Shown: positions 1-6,838, numbered from the stretch's first letter. The stretch is DNA of 8,907 nucleotides from Coriobacteriia bacterium (GCA_030598125.1 JAUVQN010000050.1:1-8907); one strand, 5' to 3'. Notes: a model not told the origin generated them from the sequence alone. Numbers and translations: made by a program.

Positions 1-1219
1 GCGTGATCTCGCCGATGATGCGGACCGCGAGCCCGGGACCCGGGAACGGCTGCCGGTGCACGATCTCGTCGGGCAATCCGAGCTGCGCCCCGACCGCGCG
101 GACCTCGTCCTTGAACAGGTTCCGCAGCGGCTCGACCAGGTCGAAGCTCACCCCGCCCGGGAACGGGATGAGGTTGTGATGGCTCTTGATCTTGGCCGAC
201 TGCTTCGAGGTCCCCGACTCGATGACGTCCGGGTAGAGCGTCCCCATCGCGAGCCAGCGGACGCCTTCGAGCTTCTCGGCCTCTTCGAAGAAGACCTTCC
301 AGAACTCCTCTCCGATGATGCGGCGCTTCGCCTCCGGATCGGTGACGCCGTCCAGGAGGGCGATGAAGCGATCCTCAGCCTCGACATGCACGAGGTCCAC
401 GTGGAACTGGTCGCGGAACACGTGCACGACCTCGTCGGCCTCGACGAGCCGGAGCAGACCGTGGTCCACGAACACGCACGTCAGCTGGTCGCCGACGGCG
501 CGATGCACGAGCGCGGCGACCACCGATGAGTCCACGCCGCCCGACAGCCCGCAGATCACGCGATCGGTCCCGACGCGCGCGCGGATGTCCTCCACCGCGT
601 GGTCGATGATGTTCACCATGGTCCACGTCGGGGGGATCTCGGCGACGTCGTGGAGGAAGCGCCGCAGCACGTCCATGCCGTGCAGCGTGTGAGCGACCTC
701 CGGGTGGAACTGGGTCGCGTAGAGGCGGCGGACGGGGTCCTCCATCGCGGCGATGGCGGTCGTCTCGGTCCGGCCCGTCACGGAGAACCCCTCGGGCACG
801 GCGCCGACGCTGTCCCGGTGACTCATCCAGACCTGCTGTTCGGAGGGCAGCTCGCCAAAGAGCGTGCCACCGCCGCCCTCGAGCGTGAGGCGAGCGAACC
901 CGTACTCGCCGACGTCCGTCTTGGGCACCTCGCCACCGAGCTCGATCGCCATGAGCTGCATCCCGTAGCACAGCCCGAGGATCGGCACGCCCATCTCGAG
1001 GATGGCAGGGTCGATGCGCGGCGCCTCGTCCGCGTAGACGGAGGCCGGGCCTCCCGACAGGATGAGCGCTCCGGGGTCTATGCGCTCGAGCTCGGCTCGC
1101 GAGATGTCGTGCGGCACAATCTCGGAGTAGACGTTGCACTCGCGCACTCGTCGCGCGATGAGCTGCGCGTACTGCGCCCCGAAGTCGAGCACGAGGACGG
1201 GCCGGGCATCTTCGTGCAC
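1..1219 (-). CDS. guaA: GMP synthase (glutamine-hydrolysing), 3' end cut by window edge
   Basis: Cytosolic enzyme that converts XMP, ATP and glutamine to GMP, the last step of guanine nucleotide synthesis. The first 406 codons are visible, without an internal stop; relatives have about 510-525 residues, so roughly the last 110 residues (most of the dimerisation domain) lie outside the window. Domains in order: class I glutamine amidotransferase (about residues 8-185) with an SGGP motif near 55-58, nucleophile Cys84 in GLCYGMQ, and the rest of the triad at His172 and Glu174 in FHPEV; then the ATP-pyrophosphatase domain with the P-loop SGGVDS at 226-231, followed by GTLYPDVIES and KSHHN. The last visible residues, PFPGPGLAVRIIGEIT, are a family signature. 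I chose the GTG start at 1219 because AGGAGGA lies 6 nt upstream. It lies 52 nt downstream of the full-length guaB3 frame, so probably in one operon with it. Identification is firm. Confidence 0.97.
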   Translation of the reverse strand, partial: MHEDARPVLVLDFGAQYAQLIARRVRECNVYSEIVPHDISRAELERIDPGALILSGGPASVYADEAPRIDPAILEMGVPILGLCYGMQLMAIELGGEVPKTDVGEYGFARLTLEGGGGTLFGELPSEQQVWMSHRDSVGAVPEGFSVTGRTETTAIAAMEDPVRRLYATQFHPEVAHTLHGMDVLRRFLHDVAEIPPTWTMVNIIDHAVEDIRARVGTDRVICGLSGGVDSSVVAALVHRAVGDQLTCVFVDHGLLRLVEADEVVHVFRDQFHVDLVHVEAEDRFIALLDGVTDPEAKRRIIGEEFWKVFFEEAEKLEGVRWLAMGTLYPDVIESGTSKQSAKIKSHHNLIPFPGGVSFDLVEPLRNLFKDEVRAVGAQLGLPDEIVHRQPFPGPGLAVRIIGEIT

Positions 1220-1225
1220 GTTGCG

Positions 1226-1232
1226 TCCTCCT
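1226..1232 (-). promoter_or_regulatory. Ribosome binding site of guaA
   Basis: AGGAGGA, six nucleotides upstream of the GTG at 1219. It fixes a GTG start for guaA; the first in-frame Met codons further in would remove the amidotransferase N-terminus (LDFGAQY motif). Confidence 0.8.
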
Positions 1233-1271
1233 GAACCGTTCGTGCGGCTCTTCAAGCGTCGCGCGACCGCG

Positions 1272-1475
1272 TCACGTACCCATCCCGACCCGCTGGTCGC
1301 GCTGGAGCGCCTTGCCCTCGGACTGTACGGACGGTGCGATCATGACCTCGGCCTTCTGGAATGGCTTGAGGTTCTCGTAGCCGCACGTGGCCATCGAGGT
1401 CCTGAGGCCCCCCACGAGGTTCAGGGTGCCGTCGTTCTCGCGCGCCGGACCGAGAAGGATGTCCTCGAGCGTCCC
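1272..1475 (-). pseudogene. guaB3: In-frame 3' remainder of guaB3 beyond the amber codon
   Basis: Directly after the TAG at 1476-1478 the same frame encodes 67 residues before a TGA. They begin GTLEDILLGPARENDGTLNL, continue with VGGLRTSMATCGYENLKPFQ, and end GKALQRDQRVGMGT. From memory of the family this is the conserved GuaB3 C-terminus (GTLEEILLGP, LNLVGGLR, KEFQKAEV). There is no start codon with a ribosome binding site near its 5' end, so it is not an independent gene. The lack of frameshifts or further stops shows that decay, if real, is very recent. Confidence 0.85.
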
Positions 1476-2444
1476 CTACCGGCCGGCACGCACGCGCGTG
1501 CCGCGCGGAAGCTCGGGATGGAAGGTAGCCATGCCCCAGTGGAAGCCCCGGCCAGGTGCCTCCTCAGCAGACGCGAGCGGCGAGCCGATCATGACGCTGT
1601 CAGCGCCGCAGACGATGGCTTTCGCGAGGTCACCGCCGGTGCGCATGCCGCCATCGGCGATGACGTGGGAGTACTGACCGGTCTCGTCGAGGTTCCGCAT
1701 GCGCGCGGCCGCCGCGTCGGCGATCGCCGTCGCCTGCGGGACTCCGATACCCAGGACGCGACGGCTCGTGCACGCATGACCCGGCCCGACACCGACGAGG
1801 ACCCCGACCGCTCCCGTGCGCATGAGGTGGAGTGCTCCCTGGTAGCTGCAACAGCCACCGAGGATCACCGGCACCTGGACGTCGCGCACGAACGCGTTCA
1901 GATCGAGCGGCTCGTCGTAGGAGGACTTGTGTTCCGCCGAGATGACCGTGCCCTGCACGATGAGGACGTCGATGCCTCCGTCGAGCGCGTACTGCGCGTA
2001 GCGCTCTACGTTCTGGGGCGTGAGACTCGCGGCCGTCAGCACACCGCCGGCCTTGACCTCCTTGATGCGCTCCGTGATGAGCTCGGGTCTCACGGGCTCC
2101 TTGTATATCTCCTGCATCCTGCCGGTGGCCTCTTCGGCGGAGAAGGTCGCGATCTCGTCGAGCTTGGCGGCGGCGTCCTCGTAGCGCGTCTGGATACCCT
2201 CCAGGTTCATCACGGCGAGGCCGCCGAGCGTGCCCATGGCGATCGCGAACGCCGGGTCGACGACACCGTCCATGGCGGAGGCGAGCACGGGCAGCTCGAA
2301 GGAGAACGTCTTGCCGCGGAAAGAGAACTCCCACGTGATGTCGATGTCGCGAGGGTCGCGAGTGCGCCGCGAGGGCACGATCGTCACGTCGTCGAAGCCA
2401 TAGCCTCTACGCGCGGTCTTCCCTCGCCCGACCTCGATCTCCAT
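1476..2444 (-). CDS. guaB3: GuaB3-family IMP dehydrogenase-related protein, truncated by an in-frame TAG
   Basis: TIM-barrel protein of the IMP dehydrogenase/GMP reductase superfamily, in the GuaB3 subfamily common in Actinomycetota. It has no CBS-domain insertion. The exact reaction of GuaB3 is poorly defined; association with guanine nucleotide synthesis is inferred from homology and from the guaA neighbour. The open frame gives 322 residues: GRGKTARRGYGFDD at the N-terminus, SAMDG (56-60), IVQGTVISAEH (162-172), a GPGHACTSR loop at 220-228 with Cys225 in the position of the IMPDH catalytic cysteine, and DGGMRTGGD (264-272). The frame then stops at an amber codon (1476-1478), although conserved family sequence continues in the same frame to a TGA at 1272-1274, which would give 390 codons, the usual family length. 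The ATG at 2444 is preceded by AGGGAGGA 3 nt away. First gene of a guaB3-guaA operon with its own promoter. It is either a pseudogene, a sequence error or a readthrough gene. Confidence 0.93.
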   Translation of the reverse strand: MEIEVGRGKTARRGYGFDDVTIVPSRRTRDPRDIDITWEFSFRGKTFSFELPVLASAMDGVVDPAFAIAMGTLGGLAVMNLEGIQTRYEDAAAKLDEIATFSAEEATGRMQEIYKEPVRPELITERIKEVKAGGVLTAASLTPQNVERYAQYALDGGIDVLIVQGTVISAEHKSSYDEPLDLNAFVRDVQVPVILGGCCSYQGALHLMRTGAVGVLVGVGPGHACTSRRVLGIGVPQATAIADAAAARMRNLDETGQYSHVIADGGMRTGGDLAKAIVCGADSVMIGSPLASAEEAPGRGFHWGMATFHPELPRGTRVRAGR

Positions 2445-2458
2445 GCGTCCTCCCTCGC

Positions 2459-2472
2459 GTCACGCGCGTGAC
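2459..2472. promoter_or_regulatory. 14-bp perfect palindrome in the guaB3 leader (candidate operator)
   Basis: GTCACGCGCGTGAC is its own reverse complement. It lies between the predicted guaB3 transcription start (about 2484) and its ribosome binding site (2448-2455), where a bound repressor would block the operon. It is very GC-rich, so chance occurrence is possible. I do not recognise a known regulator site in it. Confidence 0.4.
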
Positions 2473-2490
2473 CGCGCGTCGGTTCGCCCC

Positions 2491-2519
2491 ACACTAGCCC
2501 AGGCCCAAAGGGGTGTCAA
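2491..2519 (-). promoter_or_regulatory. Sigma-70-type promoter of the guaB3-guaA operon
   Basis: On the minus strand a perfect TTGACA -35 box (2519-2514) is followed after exactly 17 bp by TAGTGT (2496-2491), which fits the TAnnnT pattern of a -10 box. Transcription would begin near 2484, giving a leader of about 40 nt to the guaB3 ATG at 2444. Read directly from sequence; the start site itself is inferred. Confidence 0.75.
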
Positions 2520-2606
2520 ACAGGCGTTTACCAGGGGATTTGTAGACGTTTTCGCCACGCGTCGGACGGGAGTGACGATCCCCTTTCGGGAGCGCGGGGA
2601 TGCGGG

Positions 2607-2612
2607 TAAGAT
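2607..2612 (+). promoter_or_regulatory. Possible -10 box for the amidase gene
   Basis: TAAGAT fits the TAnnnT pattern and lies about 57 nt upstream of the amidase ATG at 2669. The hexamer 17 bp upstream (TTTCGG, 2584-2589) is a poor -35 match, as is common in high-GC actinobacteria. An inverted repeat, ATCCCC (2578-2583) and GGGGAT (2596-2601), spans the interval upstream of the -10 box and could be an operator. Weak evidence. Confidence 0.35.
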
Positions 2613-2668
2613 GGGCGCAGGATCGCAGTCCCAATCGTAGTAGCCGTCACAGCAAGGGAGTGCACCGC

Positions 2669-4435
2669 ATGCGTGTGAAGCTCTCGTTCGCCGCCCTGGC
2701 GACCCTTCTCGTCCTCGTCGCCACGTCCGCCGCGCCCGTTCTCGCGGCAGACACGCTCGTCTTCGTCGACCCCGGTCACGGCGGCCGCTACTCGGGCGCC
2801 ACCTACGGCGTGCGGGAGGCCGACGTCAACCTCTGGATCGGCCTCGAGCTGCGCGCGGAACTCAGAGCCCTGGGATACGACATGACGATGTCGCGTACGA
2901 GCGACATCACCGTCGGCGGCGGCGTCGCGAGACCCGCGTGGCACTGGGACGACGACGGCGTCCACTTCCGTATGTGCGATGCCTCCTGCAGTCACGACGC
3001 ACCCATCTCCGACCTCCAGGTGCGCTGCGACATGGCCAACCAGGCGGGAGCGGACATCTTCATCTCGATCCACAACAACGCCGCCGGCTCCAGCGCCCGC
3101 GGCACCGAGACGTACCACAACTGGGACAACAAGACGGACACGATCCTCTCCAGACGCCTCGCCGAGGAGGTGCAGGAGGAGGTCGTAGACTCGGTCGGGA
3201 CGGTGGACCGAGGCGTGCACGACGTCGGCTTCTACGTCGTGCGCTGGTCGAACATGCCCGCGATCCTCGTGGAGGTGGGCTTCCTCTCGAACGCCACGGA
3301 CCGCGCGCTCCTCCTCTCCCCTTCCTTCAGGCGGAGTGTCGCGCGCGGGATCGCCCAAGGCGTGCACGACTTCATGGCCTCCGATCCGTTCAGCGAGCTC
3401 GAACCTCGTATCTGGGGTGCCGACCGCTACGAGACCGCGGCAGAGATCGCCCGCGAGGGATGGAAGGACGGCGCTGACGCCGTCCTTCTCGCATCCGGCG
3501 AGAACTGGCCCGATGCGCTCGCCGCCACCCCGCTCTCCGCGAAGCTCGACGCCCCCGTGCTCCTCACGAGGGCAGGCGGGCTCCCGAACGCCACGGCGAT
3601 CGCCATCCGCGAGATGGGACCGGAGGAGATCGTGGTGCTGGGCGGTGTCGGTGCGATCTCGCAGGAGGCGGCCGCGCAGGCGGAGCGGGCGGCCAACAAG
3701 GGACGCAGCGGTCCGATCGACGTGCGACGCATCGCCGGTGACGACAGATACCACACGGCGGGACTCATCGCGCAAGAGGTCGGTGTGCCCGCGGACGGGA
3801 GGGTCTTCCTCTGCTCCGGTGAGGCCTATCCCGACGCACTCTCCATCGGCTCGTATGCCGGCACGGTCGGCTCGCCGATCCTCATGACACGCTCCACGTT
3901 CCTCTCGCCCGAGACGGACGGCTTCCTCGACGGCGAGGTGCTCGAGGTCTCCGCCACCGCGATGGGCGGGGCGACCGACTCGGTGGAGCCCACCGGATCG
4001 GTCGAGCCCACCGACACGCCCGAGCCCCCAGAGCCGCCCGGGCAGCGCGATGTCGAGGGCGTCGTCGTGGTGGGCGGGGCCGGCGTAGTCAGCGACGACA
4101 TCAAGAACCAGCTCGACGCCCGCTTCACAACCTCACGCATCTGGGGTTGGGATCGCTACGAGACGAACCTGGCGGTGCTCGAGACGTACTGGCCCGAGAC
4201 GGACGGCGACCCGCTGGTGGCGACCGCGCAGGACTACCCGGACGCGCTCGTGGCCGGTTGTCTGGCATCCAAGCGGGGCGAGCCCGTAGTGCTCGTGGGC
4301 AGGAAGTACCTGCACGCCCGCACGCGGGAACTGATCATGAACGAAGGAGAGCGGTTCACCGGGTTCACCATGATCGGCGGCGACGGAGCGGTGGGTCACG
4401 TGATGGACTGGGAGCTCCTCAAGGCGCGGAGGTAG
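2669..4435 (+). CDS. Secreted N-acetylmuramoyl-L-alanine amidase with three CWB2 repeats
   Basis: A 588-residue exported peptidoglycan hydrolase that should cut the bond between muramic acid and the stem peptide. Residues 1-26 are a signal peptide (MRVK, hydrophobic core, PVLA then A). Residues about 30-236 are an Amidase_3 catalytic domain: zinc ligands His37 (DPGHGG), Glu50 and His135 (SIHNNA), and catalytic Glu202 (VEVGFLSN). About 30 extra residues with three cysteines (Cys103, Cys107, Cys120) are inserted between the TRTSD-like strand and LQVRC. Three cell-wall-binding repeat 2 modules follow, each opening with RI(W/A)GxDRYxT: near 247, 354 and 490. Repeat 2 is interrupted by a Pro/Glu/Thr-rich stretch (about 437-459). 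Such repeats anchor proteins to secondary wall polymers. I chose the ATG at 2669, not an in-frame ATG 69 nt upstream, because AAGGGAG lies 8 nt before it and the signal peptide starts there. Divergent from guaB3, convergent with ychF. A role in cell separation or wall turnover is inferred. Confidence 0.95.
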   Translation: MRVKLSFAALATLLVLVATSAAPVLAADTLVFVDPGHGGRYSGATYGVREADVNLWIGLELRAELRALGYDMTMSRTSDITVGGGVARPAWHWDDDGVHFRMCDASCSHDAPISDLQVRCDMANQAGADIFISIHNNAAGSSARGTETYHNWDNKTDTILSRRLAEEVQEEVVDSVGTVDRGVHDVGFYVVRWSNMPAILVEVGFLSNATDRALLLSPSFRRSVARGIAQGVHDFMASDPFSELEPRIWGADRYETAAEIAREGWKDGADAVLLASGENWPDALAATPLSAKLDAPVLLTRAGGLPNATAIAIREMGPEEIVVLGGVGAISQEAAAQAERAANKGRSGPIDVRRIAGDDRYHTAGLIAQEVGVPADGRVFLCSGEAYPDALSIGSYAGTVGSPILMTRSTFLSPETDGFLDGEVLEVSATAMGGATDSVEPTGSVEPTDTPEPPEPPGQRDVEGVVVVGGAGVVSDDIKNQLDARFTTSRIWGWDRYETNLAVLETYWPETDGDPLVATAQDYPDALVAGCLASKRGEPVVLVGRKYLHARTRELIMNEGERFTGFTMIGGDGAVGHVMDWELLKARR

Positions 4436-4458
4436 GCGCCGCACCGAGGCCACCGAAG

Positions 4459-4475
4459 CGGGCCGGTCCGGCCCG
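4459..4475. terminator. GC-rich hairpin between convergent amidase and ychF genes
   Basis: CGGGCCGG, T, CCGGCCCG form a perfect 8-bp inverted repeat about 24 nt after the amidase stop (4435) and about 20 nt after the ychF stop (4495). It has no T-tract on either strand, so its use as a bidirectional terminator is inferred from position and symmetry. Confidence 0.45.
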
Positions 4476-4494
4476 TCGACCAGTCGGCGGCCCC

Positions 4495-5559
4495 CTACGT
4501 GCGGAAGTGGAACCGCACCACGTCGCCGTCCTCGATCACATGCTCCTTGCCCTCGACCCTGAGCTTGCCGGCCGCGCGCGCCTCGTGATCGCCACCGAGC
4601 ACGACGTAGTCGTCGTAGTGGACGACCTCGGCCTTGATGAATCCCTCCTCGAAGTCGGTGTGGATCACTCCCGCGGCCTCGCGCGCCGTGGCGCCCTTCG
4701 GGATGGTCCATGCACGGACCTCGTCTGAGAGCGTCGTGAAGTACGACTGGAGTCCCAGCAGCTCGTAGGCGGCTCGCACGAGCGAGTCGAGACCCGATTC
4801 GGTGAGACCCATGGACACGAGGTACTCGGCACGCTCGCCAGGCTCGAGCTCGGCGAGCTCGGCCTCGATCTTCGCGCAGATCGGTATCGTGGGCTCACCG
4901 TCGATCGCCGGCGGCTCGCTACCCGCGTGCTCTTCGTCGACGTTGGCCACGAAGAGCAACGGCTTCATCGTCAGCAAGTGCAGGTCTGCCACGAGAGCCC
5001 GCTCGTCCGGGGTCATCCTCAGCCGCATGGCACGATCCCCGGCCGCGAGCCGGTCACGCACCCGCTCGACGAGCTCGAGCTTGGGCGCGAGTCCCTTGTC
5101 CGCCCGCGCCTCCTTCTCGAGCTTCGGGAGGACGCGCTCCACGGTGCCCAGGTCCGCGAGGACGAGCTCGGCGCGGATCGTCTCGACATCCGCGACGGGG
5201 TCGACAGCGCCCGTCACGTGCGCGACGTCTGGATCCTCGAAGAAGCGGACCACTTCGCACACGGCGTCGGTCTCGCGGATATGCGAAAGGAACCGGTTGC
5301 CGAGCCCCTCGCCCTCGCTCGCGCCCGCCACGAGCCCGGCGATGTCGACGAACTCCACGACGGCGGGCGTCACCTTCGCGGGCCGCGCGATCGCCGCGAC
5401 CCTCTCGAGCCGGTCGTCGGGCACGGGCACGACGCCGACGTTCGGGTCGACCGTGCAGAAGGGGTAGTTCGAGGCGTCGACGGCCGTGCCTGTGAGCGCG
5501 GTGAACAGCGTGGATTTGCCGACGTTCGGGAGTCCGACGATGCCTATGGAAAGCCCCAA
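4495..5559 (-). CDS. ychF: Redox-regulated P-loop ATPase/GTPase YchF (Obg/OLA1 family)
   Basis: A 354-residue cytosolic TRAFAC-class P-loop NTPase; the family usually has about 363 residues and often prefers ATP. It associates with ribosomes and is linked to stress and oxidative responses. Seen here: G1 motif GLPNVGKST (9-17), G3 motif DIAGL (72-76), NVDE at 206-209 in place of the canonical NKxD (the family trait linked to relaxed nucleotide specificity), and a C-terminal TGS-type domain from about 272 (EVRAWTIPKGATAREAA, IHTDFEEGFIKAEV). Cys35 in NYPFCT matches the cysteine reported as redox-sensitive in E. coli YchF. The start is TTG at 5559, giving MGLSIG, which matches the family N-terminus and has AGGAGG 5 nt upstream. 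It is a single-gene unit divergent from the glycosyltransferase. Confidence 0.97.
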   Translation of the reverse strand: MGLSIGIVGLPNVGKSTLFTALTGTAVDASNYPFCTVDPNVGVVPVPDDRLERVAAIARPAKVTPAVVEFVDIAGLVAGASEGEGLGNRFLSHIRETDAVCEVVRFFEDPDVAHVTGAVDPVADVETIRAELVLADLGTVERVLPKLEKEARADKGLAPKLELVERVRDRLAAGDRAMRLRMTPDERALVADLHLLTMKPLLFVANVDEEHAGSEPPAIDGEPTIPICAKIEAELAELEPGERAEYLVSMGLTESGLDSLVRAAYELLGLQSYFTTLSDEVRAWTIPKGATAREAAGVIHTDFEEGFIKAEVVHYDDYVVLGGDHEARAAGKLRVEGKEHVIEDGDVVRFHFRT

Positions 5560-5564
5560 GAGCC

Positions 5565-5570
5565 CCTCCT
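5565..5570 (-). promoter_or_regulatory. Strong ribosome binding site supporting a TTG start for ychF
   Basis: AGGAGG within GGGGAGGAGGGG, five nucleotides upstream of the TTG at 5559. No ATG or GTG start fits the conserved N-terminus better. The strong site probably compensates for the weak initiation codon. Confidence 0.75.
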
Positions 5571-5602
5571 CCCCGCAGTGTCGCCGACCGGGGTACTCCG
5601 GT

Positions 5603-5632
5603 ACTCTACTCCATGTGTCGCGGCAGCGTCAG
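5603..5632 (-). promoter_or_regulatory. Probable ychF promoter
   Basis: On the minus strand CTGACG (5632-5627, four of six matches to TTGACA) precedes TAGAGT (5608-5603) by 18 bp. The start would be near 5596, with a leader of about 37 nt. The -10 box overlaps a direct repeat GGTACTC (5592-5598 and 5600-5606). On the plus strand TACTCT (5602-5607) could be a -10 box for the divergent glycosyltransferase, but it has no convincing -35 box. Confidence 0.4.
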
Positions 5633-5641
5633 CGCGACACA
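5614..5641. promoter_or_regulatory. 9-bp inverted repeat in the ychF/glycosyltransferase intergenic region
   Basis: TGTGTCGCG (5614-5622) and CGCGACACA (5633-5641) are exact reverse complements separated by 10 bp. It overlaps the proposed ychF -35 region and would lie in the leader of the glycosyltransferase mRNA, so it could be an operator for both directions or an RNA hairpin. Function inferred from position only. Confidence 0.4.
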
Positions 5642-5683
5642 CAGCCCGCCCTGCGGCGTCGCGCGGGACCGGCACCCGCCCAG

Positions 5684-5690
5684 AAGGAGG
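5684..5690 (+). promoter_or_regulatory. Ribosome binding site of the glycosyltransferase gene
   Basis: AAGGAGG, eight nucleotides upstream of the GTG at 5699. It decides the start against longer in-frame versions of the frame that reach back over the ychF promoter. Confidence 0.75.
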
Positions 5691-5698
5691 GTCCTCCC

Positions 5699-6838
5699 GT
5701 GCGCATCGGGATGTTCGCAGACATGTACAAGCCGCACATCAGCGGCGTCACCAACTGGATCTCCTTGTACCGGAGCCACCTCGCCTCTCTCGGGCACGAG
5801 GTGTACGTCCTCACGTTCGGCGACCGTGACTTCGAAGACGACGAACCGGGCATCGTACGCTCCTCCGGCCTCTCGATCGGCGACACCGGCGGGCAGTTCG
5901 GCTTCTCCTTCTCGGCGGAGGCCAAGCGCGTGATCGCCGAGCTGGACGTCGCGCACGTCCATCACCCGTTCCAGAGCGGCCGTCTGGCGCTCCGGGCGTG
6001 CCGACCGCTCGGTGTACCGGTCGTCTTCACCAACCACACGCGCTACGACCTCTACTCCGACGTGTATGCACGCTACGTCCCGCGCGCCGTCAGGATGGCC
6101 GCGCTGCGTTCGTTCCTCATCTCCTTCGACAGGAAGGTCGATCTCGTGATGGTGCCGTCGGCGAGCATCGAGACGTGGTTGCGGGAGATCGGCGTCGACG
6201 CGGAGCTCGAGGTCTTCCCGAATGCGGTGGACACGCGGCCCTTCGCCGACCCGCCGTCCCCCCTCTCCAAGTCCGACCTCGGCTTCGCAGAGGATGATGT
6301 GGTGCTGTGCTTCCTAGGGCGTCTCGGCGAGGAGAAGAATCTGGGCTTCCTCGTGGACGCCTTCACCGAAGCGGTCCGCACCGAGCCACGCCTCGCCCTC
6401 GTCCTCATCGGGAAGGGGCCCCTCCGCGAACCCCTCGAGCGACAGGCAGCGGCCGCGGGTCTCGCCGAACGCGTCCGCTTCACGGGACTCGTCCCCTACA
6501 GTGAGGTACCGGACCATCTCGCGGCATGCGACGCGTTCGTCTCGGCCTCCGTCACGGAGGTCCACCCGCTCACCATCATCGAGAGCATGGCCGCCGACAT
6601 GCCCACGCTCGGCGTGGCCTCGCCAGGCGTCTCGGACACCGTGGTGGACGGCGTCACGGGCTTCACGACCGGCCTCGACAGGGGCGAGTTCGCCGCGCGG
6701 ATGGTCGAACTCGGAGACGACGAGCTCCGGACCCGCCTCGGAGAGGGAGCGCGCAAGGAGGCCGCGGGCTACGACGTCCGCCTCAGAGCCGTGTCCCTGC
6801 TCGAGCACTACGAGCGGCTTGTCGCCAGGGAGCGGTAG
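5699..6838 (+). CDS. GT4-family retaining glycosyltransferase, probably lipid- or envelope-directed
   Basis: A 379-residue GT-B fold enzyme. The N-terminal acceptor half (1 to about 180) opens MRIGMFADMYKPHISGV, the usual GT4 start with a glycine-rich loop, and contains HVHHPFQSG and NHTRYDLYSDVY. The C-terminal donor half has FLGRLGEEKN with Arg208 and Lys213, which in this family contact the nucleotide-sugar phosphates, then IGKGPL, and the EX7E pair Glu287 and Glu295 in TEVHPLTIIES. The overall pattern resembles diacylglycerol alpha-glucosyltransferases and mannosyltransferases acting on membrane lipids, so a glycolipid product at the inner face of the membrane is plausible, but the substrate cannot be read from sequence. 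No signal peptide or transmembrane segment is seen. GTG start at 5699, chosen by its ribosome binding site. First gene of a tight pair with the exporter downstream (2-nt gap). Family is sure; substrate is not. Confidence 0.92.
   Translation: MRIGMFADMYKPHISGVTNWISLYRSHLASLGHEVYVLTFGDRDFEDDEPGIVRSSGLSIGDTGGQFGFSFSAEAKRVIAELDVAHVHHPFQSGRLALRACRPLGVPVVFTNHTRYDLYSDVYARYVPRAVRMAALRSFLISFDRKVDLVMVPSASIETWLREIGVDAELEVFPNAVDTRPFADPPSPLSKSDLGFAEDDVVLCFLGRLGEEKNLGFLVDAFTEAVRTEPRLALVLIGKGPLREPLERQAAAAGLAERVRFTGLVPYSEVPDHLAACDAFVSASVTEVHPLTIIESMAADMPTLGVASPGVSDTVVDGVTGFTTGLDRGEFAARMVELGDDELRTRLGEGARKEAAGYDVRLRAVSLLEHYERLVARER
6827..6832 (+). promoter_or_regulatory. Ribosome binding site of the LysE-like gene, inside the glycosyltransferase 3' end
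   Basis: AGGGAG, eight nucleotides before the GTG at 6841, within the last codons of the upstream gene. With only two bases between the TAG (6836-6838) and the GTG, translational coupling is likely. Confidence 0.65.

Noticed and set aside
1220..1271. Separate promoter or riboswitch between guaB3 and guaA
   Set aside because: Only 52 bases, with no convincing -35/-10 pair and no purine-riboswitch-like structure. guaA is more simply read from the guaB3 promoter.
1476..1478. Genome-wide reassignment of TAG to an amino acid
   Set aside because: Every other gene with a visible end stops exactly at TAG at the family-typical C-terminus, so general reassignment does not fit. Local suppression stays open.
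1134..2471. Plus-strand open frame of 445 codons antisense to guaB3
   Set aside because: It is a mirror of GC-rich codon bias on the opposite strand. The product is rich in Arg, Asp, His and Glu without recognisable motifs, and guaB3 and guaA on the other strand match known families throughout.
2600..2668. 23-residue N-terminal extension of the amidase
   Set aside because: The upstream in-frame ATG would place an Arg/Ser-rich segment before the signal peptide and overlap the likely promoter. The ATG at 2669 has a proper ribosome binding site.
2528..3775. Minus-strand open frame of 415 codons antisense to the amidase
   Set aside because: Low-complexity Arg/Val/Glu/Asp composition, and it lies over the well-supported amidase catalytic domain and the guaB3 promoter. 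A shadow frame.
4927..5829. Plus-strand 300-codon frame antisense to ychF and running into the glycosyltransferase
   Set aside because: No family resemblance. It overlaps two firmly identified genes and has no ribosome binding site.
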